Of a DNA stretch of 64,000 nt, positions 1-8,100 are shown piece by piece. A model generated the notes under the pieces. That model was given only the letters and a program-made list of their open reading frames with translations, was not told the DNA's origin and did no database searches. The stretch is from positions 13,324 to 77,323 of the forward strand of contig CAZCFA010000002.1 in assembly GCA_964497825.1 (NCBI GenBank), read 5' to 3'. The stretch comes from RHKX01 sp964497825 (GTDB lineage: Bacteria; Actinomycetota; Thermoleophilia; Solirubrobacterales; 70-9). The number at the start of each line of letters is the position of its first letter. The first letter of the stretch is position 1. The position numbers and the translations under genes are program-made.

Positions 1-129
1 GACATCGACGCCGAGACGTTCACCGAGACGATGAGCATCATCGTCAAGCACCGCACCGACCTCGATCTCGTCGCCGAGCGCGTCGGCATGCGGCTCGGCG
101 GCGGCATCTCCGGCGCCGGCGGCGGGTGA
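1..129 (+). CDS. C-terminal fragment of an unidentified protein upstream of the VWA gene
   Basis: The frame is open from the first base and ends in TGA at 127-129, giving the last 42 residues, rich in charged residues and finishing in a Gly/Ala tail. I cannot assign a family from this fragment. The next gene begins inside its stop codon (GTGA overlap), so the two are translationally coupled. In many actinobacteria a CoxE-like VWA protein follows a MoxR/CoxD AAA+ ATPase, so this may be that ATPase's end. That is inference from position only; the tail does not show a recognisable AAA+ motif. Confidence 0.5.
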   Translation, partial: DIDAETFTETMSIIVKHRTDLDLVAERVGMRLGGGISGAGGG

Positions 130-1553
130 GCGGTCCGGCGCCGGCCGGCCGCCCCCGGCCGAGCGGGTTCGCGCCCCGGCTGATCGCGTTCTGCGACGAG
201 CTCCGGCGCGAGGGCATGCAGGTCGGGACGGCCGAGATCCTCGACGCGTTCGCCGCGCTCGAGGTCGTCCCCTGGCGCGGCCGCGACGACTTCCGCGAGG
301 CGCTCGCCTCAACGCTGGCGAAGTCGCAGGAGGACCGGCGGCTGTTCGAGCTCGTCTTCGACCGCTGGTTCTTTCGCGCCACCGAGCTCGAGGCGCTCAT
401 CCGCGGCGACGGCGAGAGCGATCCGCGCGAGGGCCGCTCGGCGCCCGAGGCGGGCGCCGACGACGACGACGGCGAGCGCTTCGACCTCGACGAGCTGCGC
501 GAGATCATCCGCCAGGCGATCGCCGACGGCGACGACGGGCGCATGCGCGACCTCGCCAGCCTCGCCGTCGCCGCCTTCGGCCGGCGCGGCCAGGGCTCGG
601 GCGTGGTCGGCGTCGACGTGCAGCGGATCCGCCGCTCGCTCGGGCTGACGCCGCGCTCGCAAGCGCCCGACGGGGCCGGCGAGGAGGTCGAGCTCGACCG
701 CGACGACGTGCGCCGCTTCGAGCAGCATCTGCGCCGCGAGCTCGAGCGCGGCCTGATCGAGCGCACCGGCAAGCTGCCGCCGTCGCGGCCGCTGGCCGAG
801 CTCGACCGGGCGCTGCCGACGAGTCCGACCCAGGACCTCGCCGCCGTCCACCGCTCGGTCGCGCAGCTGAAGCGGCGGCTGGCGACGCTCGGCCACGACC
901 AGCGCGGGCGCCGCAAGGGCCGGGTCGTCGACGTCCGCCGGACGATGCGCTCGTCGCTGGAGACCGGCGGCGTGCCGCTGCGCCTGCGCTACCGGCCGAA
1001 GCGGCCGCGGCGGCCCGAGATCTACGTCCTCTGCGACGTCTCGACCTCGGTCACCTCGGCCAGCGTCTTCTTCCTCAGCGTCCTGCACGCGCTGCACGAC
1101 TCGTTCCGCAAGCTGCGCTCGTTCGTGTTCATCGAGCGGATCAGCGAGGTCACCGAGGCGTTCGAGCGCGAGCGCGACTTCAGCAAGATCTCCGAGCGGA
1201 TCAGCAAGGACGGCGGCGTCGCCGACGTCTCCGGCTACACCGACTACGGCCGCGTCTGGCTTGAGTTCCTGACCGAGATCTCCGCCGACCTCGACCCGCG
1301 CTCGACCGTGATCGTGCTCGGCGATGCCCGCACCAACGGCCGCGACCCGCACGCCGCCGCGTTCGCCCAGCTCACCGAGCGCGCCGGGCGCACGTTCTGG
1401 CTCAACCCGGAGCCGCGCCTGTACTGGAACTACGGCGACTCGGTGATGGCCGCCTACGAGCCCCACGTCACCCAGGCGTTCGAGTGCTGGACGACGACCC
1501 ACCTCGAGCGCTTCGTCGACGTCGTCGCCGCCGGCCGGCCCGCCGCGGCCTGA
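126..1553 (+). CDS. CoxE-like VWA domain-containing protein
   Basis: A 475-residue protein whose C-terminal third is a von Willebrand A fold. The MIDAS metal site reads DVSTS from about residue 304, and a later strand carries GDART near residue 400. The N-terminal half is charged, with an Asp/Glu-rich stretch near residue 110. The architecture matches CoxE/YeiO-type VWA proteins, which usually work with a MoxR-type AAA+ ATPase in maturing metalloenzymes such as CO dehydrogenase-like oxidases. No such oxidase genes are visible in this window. The GTG start overlaps the preceding stop by 4 bases. Family assignment is good; the client protein is unknown. Confidence 0.85.
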   Translation: MSGPAPAGRPRPSGFAPRLIAFCDELRREGMQVGTAEILDAFAALEVVPWRGRDDFREALASTLAKSQEDRRLFELVFDRWFFRATELEALIRGDGESDPREGRSAPEAGADDDDGERFDLDELREIIRQAIADGDDGRMRDLASLAVAAFGRRGQGSGVVGVDVQRIRRSLGLTPRSQAPDGAGEEVELDRDDVRRFEQHLRRELERGLIERTGKLPPSRPLAELDRALPTSPTQDLAAVHRSVAQLKRRLATLGHDQRGRRKGRVVDVRRTMRSSLETGGVPLRLRYRPKRPRRPEIYVLCDVSTSVTSASVFFLSVLHALHDSFRKLRSFVFIERISEVTEAFERERDFSKISERISKDGGVADVSGYTDYGRVWLEFLTEISADLDPRSTVIVLGDARTNGRDPHAAAFAQLTERAGRTFWLNPEPRLYWNYGDSVMAAYEPHVTQAFECWTTTHLERFVDVVAAGRPAAA

Positions 1554-1569
1554 GCGGCACCAACCCGTC

Positions 1570-1575
1570 TAGACT
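1570..1575 (+). promoter_or_regulatory. Putative -10 box (TAGACT) for the thiamine-precursor transporter
   Basis: The hexamer lies about 10 nt before the first conserved bases of the TPP riboswitch, where a start point would be expected. The same hexamer recurs at 6035-6040 on the minus strand just before a start codon. No convincing -35 element is seen, as is common in GC-rich actinobacteria. Confidence 0.45.
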
Positions 1576-1585
1576 GGATCGGACA

Positions 1586-1686
1586 CAAGGGGTGCTCGCG
1601 GGCAGCGGGCTGAGATAGCGCCTCCGGGAATCGCCCGCCCGGCGCTGACCCTCCGAACCTGTGCGGTAATGCGCGCGAAGGGATGC
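1586..1686 (+). promoter_or_regulatory. TPP riboswitch (thi box) controlling thiXYZ-type genes
   Basis: All hallmark blocks appear in order: GGGGTGC, GGCTGAGA, a GC-rich P3 extension, CTGACCC, GAACCTG, then CGGTAATGCGCGCGAAGGGA. This is the classical thiamine pyrophosphate aptamer. The aptamer's last bases, GAAGGGA, are also the only ribosome-binding sequence for the GTG at 1688. The 3' side of P1 therefore carries the Shine-Dalgarno sequence, with no room for a separate expression platform. Ligand binding would directly hide the ribosome site, which indicates translational repression by TPP. Confidence 0.93.
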
Positions 1687-1687
1687 C

Positions 1688-2506
1688 GTGAGCGAGACGA
1701 CGACGAGGATCCAGGAGCCGCAGACCGGCCCCGTCCCGGCGCAGGCGAAGGCGCGGATCGAGGTCGCCGGCGTCGACCACCGCTTCGGCCCGCTCGAGGT
1801 TCTGCGCGGGGTCGGCTTCGAGGTGGCCGCGGGTGAGGTCGTCGCGGTCGTCGGCGCCTCCGGCTGCGGCAAGTCGACGCTGCTGGAGCTGATCGCCGGC
1901 CTCGCCGAGCCCGGCAGCGGCGCGATCGCGGTCGGCGGCGAGCGCGACGCGGCGGCGCGGCTGGCGGCCTGCGCCTGGATGCCGCAGCGCGACCTGCTGC
2001 TGCCCTGGCGCCGCGCCGTCGACAACGCGGCGCTCGGACTGCGGCTCGCCGGCGCCGACCGCGCCGCCGCCCGCCGGCGCGCGACGGCGATGCTCGACCG
2101 GCTCGGGGTCGGCGAGTTCGCCCGCTCGTTCCCGGCCGAGCTCTCGGGCGGGATGCGCCAGCGGGTCGCGTTCGCGCGGACGCTGTTGACCGGCAACGAG
2201 GTGCTGCTCCTCGACGAGCCGCTGGCGGCGCTCGACGCGATCACCCGCGCCGAGCTGCAGGAGCTTCTGGTGGCGACGCTGGCGGAGCTGCCGCGCACGA
2301 CCGTGCTCGTCACCCACGACGTCGAGGAGGCGCTGTTCGTCGCCGACCGCGTGCTGCTGCTCTCGCCGCGGCCGGGGCGGATCGTCTGGGAGACGCGCTC
2401 GCCGGTCGACCGCCGCGAGCCGCGCGCGGCGGCGATCAGCGCGCCCGGCTTCGTCGCCGCCCGCGAGGCGGCGCTCGAGCAGCTCGGCAGGGGACGCGAG
2501 CGGTGA
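1688..2506 (+). CDS. thiZ: ABC transporter ATP-binding protein, thiamine-precursor (ThiZ-type)
   Basis: ATPase subunit of an importer, 272 residues, the usual size for the nitrate/sulfonate/taurine (SsuB/TauB) branch. Walker A GASGCGKST starts near residue 56, the signature LSGGMRQR lies near 152 and Walker B LLLDEP near 175, followed by the switch histidine in VLVTHDVEEAL. The GTG start sits directly behind the TPP riboswitch and uses the GAAGGGA at its end. The permease gene overlaps by 4 bases. With the riboswitch and the THI5-like binding protein downstream, uptake of a pyrimidine precursor of thiamine is the likely job, rather than sulfonate. Confidence 0.88.
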   Translation: MSETTTRIQEPQTGPVPAQAKARIEVAGVDHRFGPLEVLRGVGFEVAAGEVVAVVGASGCGKSTLLELIAGLAEPGSGAIAVGGERDAAARLAACAWMPQRDLLLPWRRAVDNAALGLRLAGADRAAARRRATAMLDRLGVGEFARSFPAELSGGMRQRVAFARTLLTGNEVLLLDEPLAALDAITRAELQELLVATLAELPRTTVLVTHDVEEALFVADRVLLLSPRPGRIVWETRSPVDRREPRAAAISAPGFVAAREAALEQLGRGRER

Positions 2507-3294
2507 GCGCACGCCTCCGCAACGGGGCCGCGCGGGCGCTGCCGCCGCTGGTGCTGGCCCTCGTCGTGCTCGGGCTCTGGGAGCTCGCCGCGCGCTCGGG
2601 CTGGCTCGCCGACGCGCTCAACCTCCGCGACTTCGTCGTCCCGGCGCCGAGCGAGGTGGCGACGGCGCTTTGGCAGAACCGCTCGCTGCTCGCCGAGAAC
2701 GCCTGGGTGACGCTGCGCGAGGTGCTCGGCGGCTTCGCGCTGGCGCTCGTCACCGGGGTCGCGATCGCGGTCCTGCAGCATCTCTCGCCGCTGGCGCGGC
2801 GCGCGATCTACCCGTTCACGGTCGCCTCGCAGGCGATCCCGCTGGTCGTGATCGCGCCGGTGCTGGTCGTCTGGCTCGGCTTCGGGATCGCCCCGAAGGT
2901 GCTGATCATCGCGCTGATCTGCTTCTTCCCGATCTGCGTCAACACGCTCGACGGCCTCGCGACCGCCGACGCCGAGCAGCGCAAGCTGATGCGCTCGCTC
3001 GGGGCCGACCGCCTGGAGGCGCTGCGGCTGCTCGAGGCGCCGACCGCCCTCCCCTATCTGCTCAGCGGCGCCAAGGTCGCGATCGCCGTCGCCGTGATCG
3101 GCGCCGTCTTCGGCGAGTGGGCGGGCTCCGACGCCGGCCTCGGCCACCTGATCCAGATCGACAACGGCCAGTTCGAGGTCGCGCGCCTGTTCGCGACGAC
3201 GCTGGTGCTCGGGGCGATGGCGGTGCTGCTGTTCGGGGCGCTGGCGCTGCTCGAGCGGCGGCTCGCCTGGTGGGGCGCGGGAGCGGGACGATGA
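2503..3294 (+). CDS. thiX: ABC transporter permease, thiamine-precursor (ThiX-type)
   Basis: A 263-residue inner-membrane protein with about six hydrophobic segments and the cytoplasmic coupling (EAA) loop around SLGADRLEALRLLEAP, typical of the SsuC/TauC/ThiX permease family. It overlaps the ATPase upstream (GTGA) and the binding protein downstream (ATGA), so all three subunits are made as one translational unit under the TPP riboswitch. Substrate is inferred from that context, since the permease sequence alone does not distinguish thiamine precursors from sulfonates. Confidence 0.88.
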   Translation: MSARLRNGAARALPPLVLALVVLGLWELAARSGWLADALNLRDFVVPAPSEVATALWQNRSLLAENAWVTLREVLGGFALALVTGVAIAVLQHLSPLARRAIYPFTVASQAIPLVVIAPVLVVWLGFGIAPKVLIIALICFFPICVNTLDGLATADAEQRKLMRSLGADRLEALRLLEAPTALPYLLSGAKVAIAVAVIGAVFGEWAGSDAGLGHLIQIDNGQFEVARLFATTLVLGAMAVLLFGALALLERRLAWWGAGAGR

Positions 3295-4286
3295 GGCGGG
3301 CGCTGGCCGCCGCGCTGCTGCTCGCCGCCCTCGTCGCGGCGCCGCTGGGGCTCGGCGCCTGCGGCGGCGGCGCCGCGTCCGACGAGCGCTTCGACGTGAT
3401 GCTTGACTTCGTCGTCAACCCCGACCACGCCGGCCTCTACGTCGCCGAGCGGCGCGGCTACTTCGGCGACGCGGGCCTCGACGTCACCCTGCGCGTCCCC
3501 CCCGACCCGGCGGCGCCGATCAAGCAGGTCGCCGCCGGCCGGGTCGACCTGGCGATCTCCTACGAGCCCGAGCTGGTGCTCGCCCGCGACCAGGGCATCG
3601 ACGTGGTCGCGGTCGCGGCGCTGGTCAACGGCCCGCTGACCTCGCTGATCTCGCTGCCCGCCGCCGGCATCGACGACCCCGCCGACCTCGCCGGCAAGAC
3701 CGTCGTCGACGCCGGCATCCCCTACCAGTCGGCCTACCTGCGGACGATCCTCGAGAACGCCGGCGTCGATCCCGACTCGGTCGACGAGGTCAACGTCGGC
3801 TTCAACCTGATCCCGCCGCTGGTCTCCGGCCGCGCCGACGCGATGCTCGGCGGCTTCCTCAACGTCGAGGGCGTCCAGCTCGAGGCCGAGGGCGAGAACC
3901 CCCGGGTGGTGCCGGTCGACCGGCTCGGCGTCCCGACCTACGACGAGCTCGTGCTCGTCGCCGACGGCGAGCGCGTGCGCGAGGATCCCGGGCAGATCAG
4001 GGCGTTCATCGCCGCGCTCGAGCGCGGAACCGACGCCGCGATCGCTGATCCGGCGGCTGCCACCGACGCGATCGTCGCCGCCGGCGAGCGGCTCGAACCG
4101 GCGTTGACCCGCAAGCAGATCGACGCGACGCTGCCGCTGCTCGCCGCCCGGCCGGGCAAGCCCTACGGCTACATGGACCCGAAGCGCTGGCAGGCCTTCG
4201 CCGACTACATGGCCGCCCAGGGCCAGGTCGAGAAGGCCCCCGAGGCCGCGGACCTGCTAACCAACGACCTGCTTCCGGGACAGTGA
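3291..4286 (+). CDS. thiY: NMT1/THI5-like substrate-binding lipoprotein (ThiY-type)
   Basis: A 331-residue exported lipoprotein: MRRALAAALLLAALVAAPLG signal peptide, then lipobox LGAC with the lipidated cysteine at about residue 24. The mature part begins DVMLDFVVNPDHAGLYVA, the signature opening of THI5/ThiY binding proteins that recognise hydroxymethylpyrimidine-type thiamine precursors such as formylaminopyrimidine. Length is normal for the family. It is the last gene of the TPP-controlled operon, overlapping the permease by 4 bases. The exact ligand is inferred from homology and the riboswitch. Confidence 0.9.
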   Translation: MRRALAAALLLAALVAAPLGLGACGGGAASDERFDVMLDFVVNPDHAGLYVAERRGYFGDAGLDVTLRVPPDPAAPIKQVAAGRVDLAISYEPELVLARDQGIDVVAVAALVNGPLTSLISLPAAGIDDPADLAGKTVVDAGIPYQSAYLRTILENAGVDPDSVDEVNVGFNLIPPLVSGRADAMLGGFLNVEGVQLEAEGENPRVVPVDRLGVPTYDELVLVADGERVREDPGQIRAFIAALERGTDAAIADPAAATDAIVAAGERLEPALTRKQIDATLPLLAARPGKPYGYMDPKRWQAFADYMAAQGQVEKAPEAADLLTNDLLPGQ

Positions 4287-4302
4287 TCGGAGGGTCGCGC
4301 GC

Positions 4303-4713
4303 GTGTCGTTCACCCCCAGGAACCTGGGGCGGGACATCGAGGACGCCGGGGCCGACTTCGACGGCGATCACGGCCTCGAGTCCCGCCTCGCGACCGGGGC
4401 GCTCGGGCTCGAGCGATCGGGCCTCTCCTATCAGCGCGGCTGCGCGCCGCCCCTCGGCCGCCACCCCGGCTTGCCTCGGCTTGCGCGCGGCTGCGGCCGC
4501 CGCCCCGGCTTGCGCTGGCAGCCGCCACCCCGCGCGATCGCCGGGCCGGCTTTGGCCGTACCCGGTGGCTGCGTCTGGGATCGCTGTCGCCCGAGACCAG
4601 CGATCCCCGACGGAGGGCCGAGCCGGGCGTCCCGCCGACTGCCGCTTCCCCTACGGACACACGCGCCGGCAGGAGGAGGTCTACGTCGTCGTCGGCGGTG
4701 GCGGCCGGGTTCA
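4303..4713 (+). pseudogene. Cupin-domain protein, interrupted by a structured repeat and truncated
   Basis: A GGAGGG ribosome site precedes the GTG at 4303. The frame reads as a cupin amino terminus, ending in LGLERSGLSYQR near 4440. About 200 bp of non-coding repeat follow. The cupin then resumes in a different frame at 4643 with RFPYGHTRRQEEVYVVV, the metal-binding cupin motif 1 region, and GGGGRV. The reading stops making sense where the convergent DNA glycosylase gene ends, so the second cupin motif is missing. A family member would normally join LSYQR to RFPYGH through only a few residues. The gene is therefore both split by insertion and cut at its 3' end. Confidence 0.75.
4440..4641 (+). 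repeat. Structured repeat (family A) inserted in the cupin gene
   Basis: Non-coding block that separates the two cupin halves. Positions 4545-4625 match the reverse complement of 19930-20011 at roughly nine positions in ten. Within it lies a perfect 10-bp stem, GGGATCGCTG pairing with CAGCGATCCC around an 11-nt loop. The upstream part (4455-4540) is built of CCCCGGCTTGCG and CAGCCGCCACCCCG modules that also occur, inverted, at 20012-20200. No transposase is present, so it resembles a REP- or MITE-like element that moves in trans. Boundaries are set by where cupin coding stops and restarts. Confidence 0.75.
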
Positions 4714-5718
4714 GGCCGCCTCGAGCCCGGGGTTCGGCGGGTGGTACTTCAGCGGCGGTGCCGCCGGTAGCGCCCTGGTCAGCCCGCCGGCCAGCGTCAG
4801 CAGCCCGGCGATGCCGCGATAGGGAGCGAAGCGCGCGTAGAACTCCTCGACCTCAGCGACCGTCGCGCGCCGGCCGATCCCGGTCAGGTGGCCGACGAGC
4901 TTCAGGTAGGCGAGGTCGCCGGCGGGCAGCGAGTCGAGGTCGCCGCGACCGTTGAGGCCGAGCCGCTGCAGGGTCCAGGGGCCGATCTCGGAGATCCGGA
5001 TCAGCCGCTCGTTGCAGCTCGGGTCGCTCAGGTCGCAGCGGCCGGAGGCGACCTCGCGCGCGACCTTGACCAGGGCCAGCGCCCGCTTCGGCGCCAGCTC
5101 GCAGGCGGCGAGCTCGGCCGGGGCGAGGGCGGCGATCGAGGCCGCGGACGGAACGTCGCGAAGCGGCGCGCGGACGCCCGGCAGGCGGATCGCACCGCCC
5201 CAGCGGCCGACGATCCGGCGCTGGATCGCAAGCGCGCGGCCGGACTCGATCAGCTGCTCGGTGATCGCCCAGGCGAGCGCTTCCCAGGGCCGCCCGGCGC
5301 GGCGCGGGCGCAGCCAGGGCCGCCGCCGGATCAGCGGCCCGAGCAGCGGATCGCGCTTGAAGCGGGCGTGGAACTCGGAGAGGTCGTCGTCGACGCCGAG
5401 CGCCCGGCGGCCGCAGTCGAGCGCCGCCTCGAGCTGCTCGCGCCCGGCGCGCTCGGCGCCGAGCGGCCGCAGGTCGAGCCAGGCCGGCGGCACCGGCATC
5501 GCCGCGATCGAGACCGCCGCGCCGGGACCGGGCCAGGCGCGGACCAGGACCGGCCGCCGGTCGATCCGGAGCAGACGCTCGTAGACGCCGCGGCGGGTGC
5601 GGGCGACGCCGTCGGGCCAGCGCCCGCCCGGGAGCCGGAACGGCGAGCGCGGCAGCAGCTCGATCACCAGCGAACCGCCGGGGCCCGGGCGCGGCCGGCC
5701 CGCGGCGGCGCCCGGCAT
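4711..5718 (-). CDS. DNA-3-methyladenine glycosylase / AlkA-like HhH-GPD protein
   Basis: A 335-residue protein of the HhH-GPD base-excision superfamily. The helix-hairpin-helix region reads RISEIGPWTLQRLGL and is followed by LPAGDLAYLKL, where the Asp aligns with the catalytic aspartate of AlkA-type enzymes. It lacks the Fe-S cysteines of endonuclease III, which favours an alkylbase glycosylase. The N-terminal ~150 residues look like the AlkA amino domain. The ATG at 5718 was chosen because it overlaps the stop of the upstream gene (ATGA). The open frame extends further upstream, but that part is out-of-frame shadow of the neighbour. Its 3' end abuts the broken cupin. Confidence 0.8.
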   Translation of the reverse strand: MPGAAAGRPRPGPGGSLVIELLPRSPFRLPGGRWPDGVARTRRGVYERLLRIDRRPVLVRAWPGPGAAVSIAAMPVPPAWLDLRPLGAERAGREQLEAALDCGRRALGVDDDLSEFHARFKRDPLLGPLIRRRPWLRPRRAGRPWEALAWAITEQLIESGRALAIQRRIVGRWGGAIRLPGVRAPLRDVPSAASIAALAPAELAACELAPKRALALVKVAREVASGRCDLSDPSCNERLIRISEIGPWTLQRLGLNGRGDLDSLPAGDLAYLKLVGHLTGIGRRATVAEVEEFYARFAPYRGIAGLLTLAGGLTRALPAAPPLKYHPPNPGLEAA

Positions 5719-6026
5719 CAGCGACCGAGGACGTGGACGTCGACCAGGAACGAACGGCTGGCGACGACCTCGCGGTTGCCGCCGATCCGGCGCAGCGCCC
5801 GCGGGCGGGCGCCGGAGCGCCTGGCGACGCTGAGCGCGGCGACGGTGGCGGCGCCGGCGGCGATCCCGCCGGCGGCGACGACGGCGATCGCGCGAACCTC
5901 GCCACGCCATGAGTCGAGCTCGGCCCGGCCGCGGCGCTCGGGCACCGGGCGGACGTCGGCGGCGAGCTCCCCGCTCGCGCCCGGCGGCTCCTCGACCGCC
6001 TCCGAATCGATCACCCGATCGCTCAC
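5718..6026 (-). CDS. Small single-pass membrane protein, unknown function
   Basis: A 102-residue protein with an acidic N terminus, one hydrophobic segment (AIAVVAAGGIAAGAATVAAL, near residues 45-65) and a basic C-terminal region ending VVASRSFLVDVHVLGR. I do not recognise a named family. The GTG at 6026 is preferred because a TAGACT -10 box lies 8 nt before it with no ribosome site, suggesting a leaderless transcript. The stop overlaps the start of the DNA glycosylase, so they form a two-gene operon. Topology is inferred from hydrophobicity only. Confidence 0.6.
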   Translation of the reverse strand: MSDRVIDSEAVEEPPGASGELAADVRPVPERRGRAELDSWRGEVRAIAVVAAGGIAAGAATVAALSVARRSGARPRALRRIGGNREVVASRSFLVDVHVLGR

Positions 6027-6034
6027 CGCCCGCG

Positions 6035-6040
6035 AGTCTA
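6035..6040 (-). promoter_or_regulatory. Putative leaderless -10 box TAGACT
   Basis: On the minus strand TAGACT is followed after 8 nt by the GTG start at 6026, with no Shine-Dalgarno between them. Transcription would begin at or next to the start codon. Confidence 0.5.
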
Positions 6041-6112
6041 CGCACCCGCTCGGCGATCCGGCCCCGACCCCGCGGACGGCCGCCGTCGGGCGCAAGTGGG
6101 AGACTTCGGCCG

Positions 6113-7381
6113 GTGAGCGAGCAGCTCGAAACGCCGCGGGTCGGCACCGACGTCTTCGCCAAGGCGCGCGACCACGACCGCGCCGAGCAGCTCGAGCTGG
6201 CGCGCCGGGGCGACATGCTCCCCTACTTCCGGCTGCTGACCTCGCAGGCGGGCCCGGTGGTCGAGATGGAGGGCCGGCGCACGATCATGCTCGGCTCCAA
6301 CAACTACCTGGGCCTGACCGGCGACGAGCGGGTCAAGCGCGCCGCCCGCGAGGCGCTCGAGACCTACGGCACGGCGCTGACCGGCTCGCGGCTGCTCAAC
6401 GGCACGATCCCGCTCCACGTCGAGCTCGAGCGGGAGCTCGCCGAGTGGATGGGAACCGAGGCGGCGCTCGTGTTCACCACCGGCTACCAGGCCAACGTCG
6501 GCTGCATCGGCACGATCCTCGGCCCCGGCGACACGGTGATCTGCGACTCCGGCGACCACGCCTCGATCCTCGACGGCTGCCGGCTCTCGGGCGCGAAGCT
6601 GCGGCCGTTCCGCCACAACCGGCTCGACAAGCTCGAGCGGATGCTGGAGCGGGCCGCCGGCGACGGCGGCGGCGTGCTCGTCGTCGTCGACGGCGTCTTC
6701 TCGATGGAGGGCGACATCTGCCCGCTGAACGAGGTCGCGGAGCTGTGCCGGCGCTACGGCGCCCGGCTGATGGTCGACGAGGCGCATGGCGTCGGCGCGC
6801 TCGGCGCCCGCGGCGCCGGTGCCGCGGAGCTGTTCGGGGTCGAGCACATGGTCGACCTGCGGATGGGCACCTTCTCGAAGAGCTTCGCCTCCTGCGGCGG
6901 CTTCGTCGCCGGGCCGGCCGATGTGATCGAGTACCTGCGGATCGCCGCCCGCGCGTTCCTGTTCAGCGCCGCGGCGGTCCCGGCCGCGGTCGGCGCGGCG
7001 CTGGCGGCGCTGCGGATCATCCGCTCCGACGACGGCCGCGAGCTGCTCGGCCGGCTCGGCGAGAACGCCGCCTACCTGCATCGCGGGCTCAGCGACCTCG
7101 GCCTGCGCGTCGTCGCCCCGACCCGGATGCCGGACGGGAGCGAGGCGCTGACGCCGATCGTCCCGGTCGTCGTCGGCGACGACATGCGCGCGGTGATGCT
7201 CTGGAAGGCGCTCTACGACGCCGGGCTCTACACCAACGTCGCCCTCCACCCCGCGGTCCCGCCCGGCGGGGCGCTGCTGCGCACGAGCCTGATGGCGACC
7301 CATGAACGGGCGCTGCTCGACGAGGCCGTGGAGACCTTCGCGACCGTCACCAGCGCCGCACCGGAGCTTCTGGACTCATAG
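6113..7381 (+). CDS. Alpha-oxoamine synthase family PLP enzyme (KBL/BioF-like)
   Basis: A 422-residue fold-type I PLP enzyme. The opening MLGSNNYLGLTGDERV and the TGSRLLNGT block are diagnostic of the alpha-oxoamine synthase family (2-amino-3-ketobutyrate CoA ligase, 8-amino-7-oxononanoate synthase, 5-aminolevulinate synthase, serine palmitoyltransferase). The PLP lysine is in GTFSKSFASCGG, about residue 256. These enzymes condense an amino acid with an acyl-CoA or acyl-ACP. No biotin or threonine-catabolism partner lies beside it, so the substrate is undecided. The GTG at 6113 has GGGAG about 10 nt upstream. Transcription ends at the hairpin 7433-7456. Confidence 0.88.
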   Translation: MSEQLETPRVGTDVFAKARDHDRAEQLELARRGDMLPYFRLLTSQAGPVVEMEGRRTIMLGSNNYLGLTGDERVKRAAREALETYGTALTGSRLLNGTIPLHVELERELAEWMGTEAALVFTTGYQANVGCIGTILGPGDTVICDSGDHASILDGCRLSGAKLRPFRHNRLDKLERMLERAAGDGGGVLVVVDGVFSMEGDICPLNEVAELCRRYGARLMVDEAHGVGALGARGAGAAELFGVEHMVDLRMGTFSKSFASCGGFVAGPADVIEYLRIAARAFLFSAAAVPAAVGAALAALRIIRSDDGRELLGRLGENAAYLHRGLSDLGLRVVAPTRMPDGSEALTPIVPVVVGDDMRAVMLWKALYDAGLYTNVALHPAVPPGGALLRTSLMATHERALLDEAVETFATVTSAAPELLDS

Positions 7382-7432
7382 GTCGCGCAAGCTGTTTGGC
7401 GCGCCGCCTATCGTGTGATCGCGCGCGGCCAC

Positions 7433-7456
7433 CTACCCCTCGGCGGGTAGTTTTTC
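7433..7456 (+). terminator. Intrinsic terminator after the oxoamine synthase gene
   Basis: CTACCC and GGGTAG form a 6-bp stem around CTCGGC, followed directly by a run of five T. It lies about 50 nt after the stop codon. It is the only clear hairpin-plus-T-tract terminator on the plus strand in this part of the window. Confidence 0.75.
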
Positions 7457-7714
7457 CTTGTCCGGTCCGTCACAAGCACGATCGGGCGAACAAAAAGATG
7501 CTCTTAGCGACCGCGGCGGCCGCCCGGCGGCGCCCGGCGGGGGCACCAACGCCGCCGCCGGGCTAAGGTGCCCGGCACCGGACGCGCAGGCAGGAAGGCG
7601 CAACGGGGGGACACCGACGAGGGGCTCCCCTGCCCCCCATCCCACTCGGGATGGCCGATCGCGCCCGGGCGAAAATCGAAACCGACGACCGCTCATCACA
7701 GAGGAGGAGTGAGT
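7457..7714 (+). promoter_or_regulatory. Long 5' region of the mIHF-like gene
   Basis: About 260 bp without a convincing gene, rich in GC palindromes. It contains a possible -10 box TAAGGT at 7564-7569 and short inverted repeats such as GGTGCCCGGCACC. No known riboswitch consensus was recognised. It ends in a strong ribosome site, GAGGAGGAG. A structured leader or a promoter reading from near 7570 is possible; neither is established. Confidence 0.3.
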
Positions 7715-8059
7715 ATGGAAGCTGCCTCGATGGCCGCACCGGCCGCCGTACCCCAACACATCCGCGCGCTCGAGCGCGCGAACCGGGTCCGGCTTGCGCG
7801 CGCCGCGCTCAAGCGCGAGGTCCAGGCCGGGACCAGGCCCGCGCAGGACGTCGTCCGCAGCTGCCCCTGGGAGGCGGAGACGATGTCGGTCTCGGAGCTG
7901 CTCCGCGCCCAGGATCGCTGGGGCCGCACCCGCACCCGCAAGTTCCTGCTGCCGCTGGCGATGAACGAGAACCGCCAGCTCGGCCGGCTCACGTTGCGCC
8001 AGCGCGAGGCGCTGGCCGGCGCGCTCGAGGCGAAGCAGCGGGGGCGGCGCCTGACCTAG
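7715..8059 (+). CDS. Integration host factor, actinobacterial type (mIHF-like)
   Basis: A 114-residue basic protein. After a short Ala-rich lead it has LERANRVRLARAALKREV, then SVSELLRAQDRWGRTRTRKF and LGRLTLRQREAL. This order matches the actinobacterial integration host factor family, whose helix-two-turn-helix DNA-binding core has the same spacing (long N-terminal helix, xLL...GRxRxxxFL, then LxxRQRxxL). Such proteins bend DNA and act as abundant nucleoid proteins, with roles in supercoiling and phage integration in mycobacteria and Streptomyces. Start ATG 7715 has an ideal AGGAGGAG upstream. ATG 7730 is an alternative without its own site. Confidence 0.78.
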   Translation: MEAASMAAPAAVPQHIRALERANRVRLARAALKREVQAGTRPAQDVVRSCPWEAETMSVSELLRAQDRWGRTRTRKFLLPLAMNENRQLGRLTLRQREALAGALEAKQRGRRLT

Positions 8060-8100
8060 GTGACCGCCCGCACGGCCCGCGGGTCCGTTTGACCCGCAGC

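Noticed and set aside
7457..7714. Known riboswitch (for example c-di-AMP or cobalamin) before the mIHF-like gene
   Set aside because: No core consensus of a known aptamer could be found by eye, only GC palindromes; recorded as an unassigned leader.
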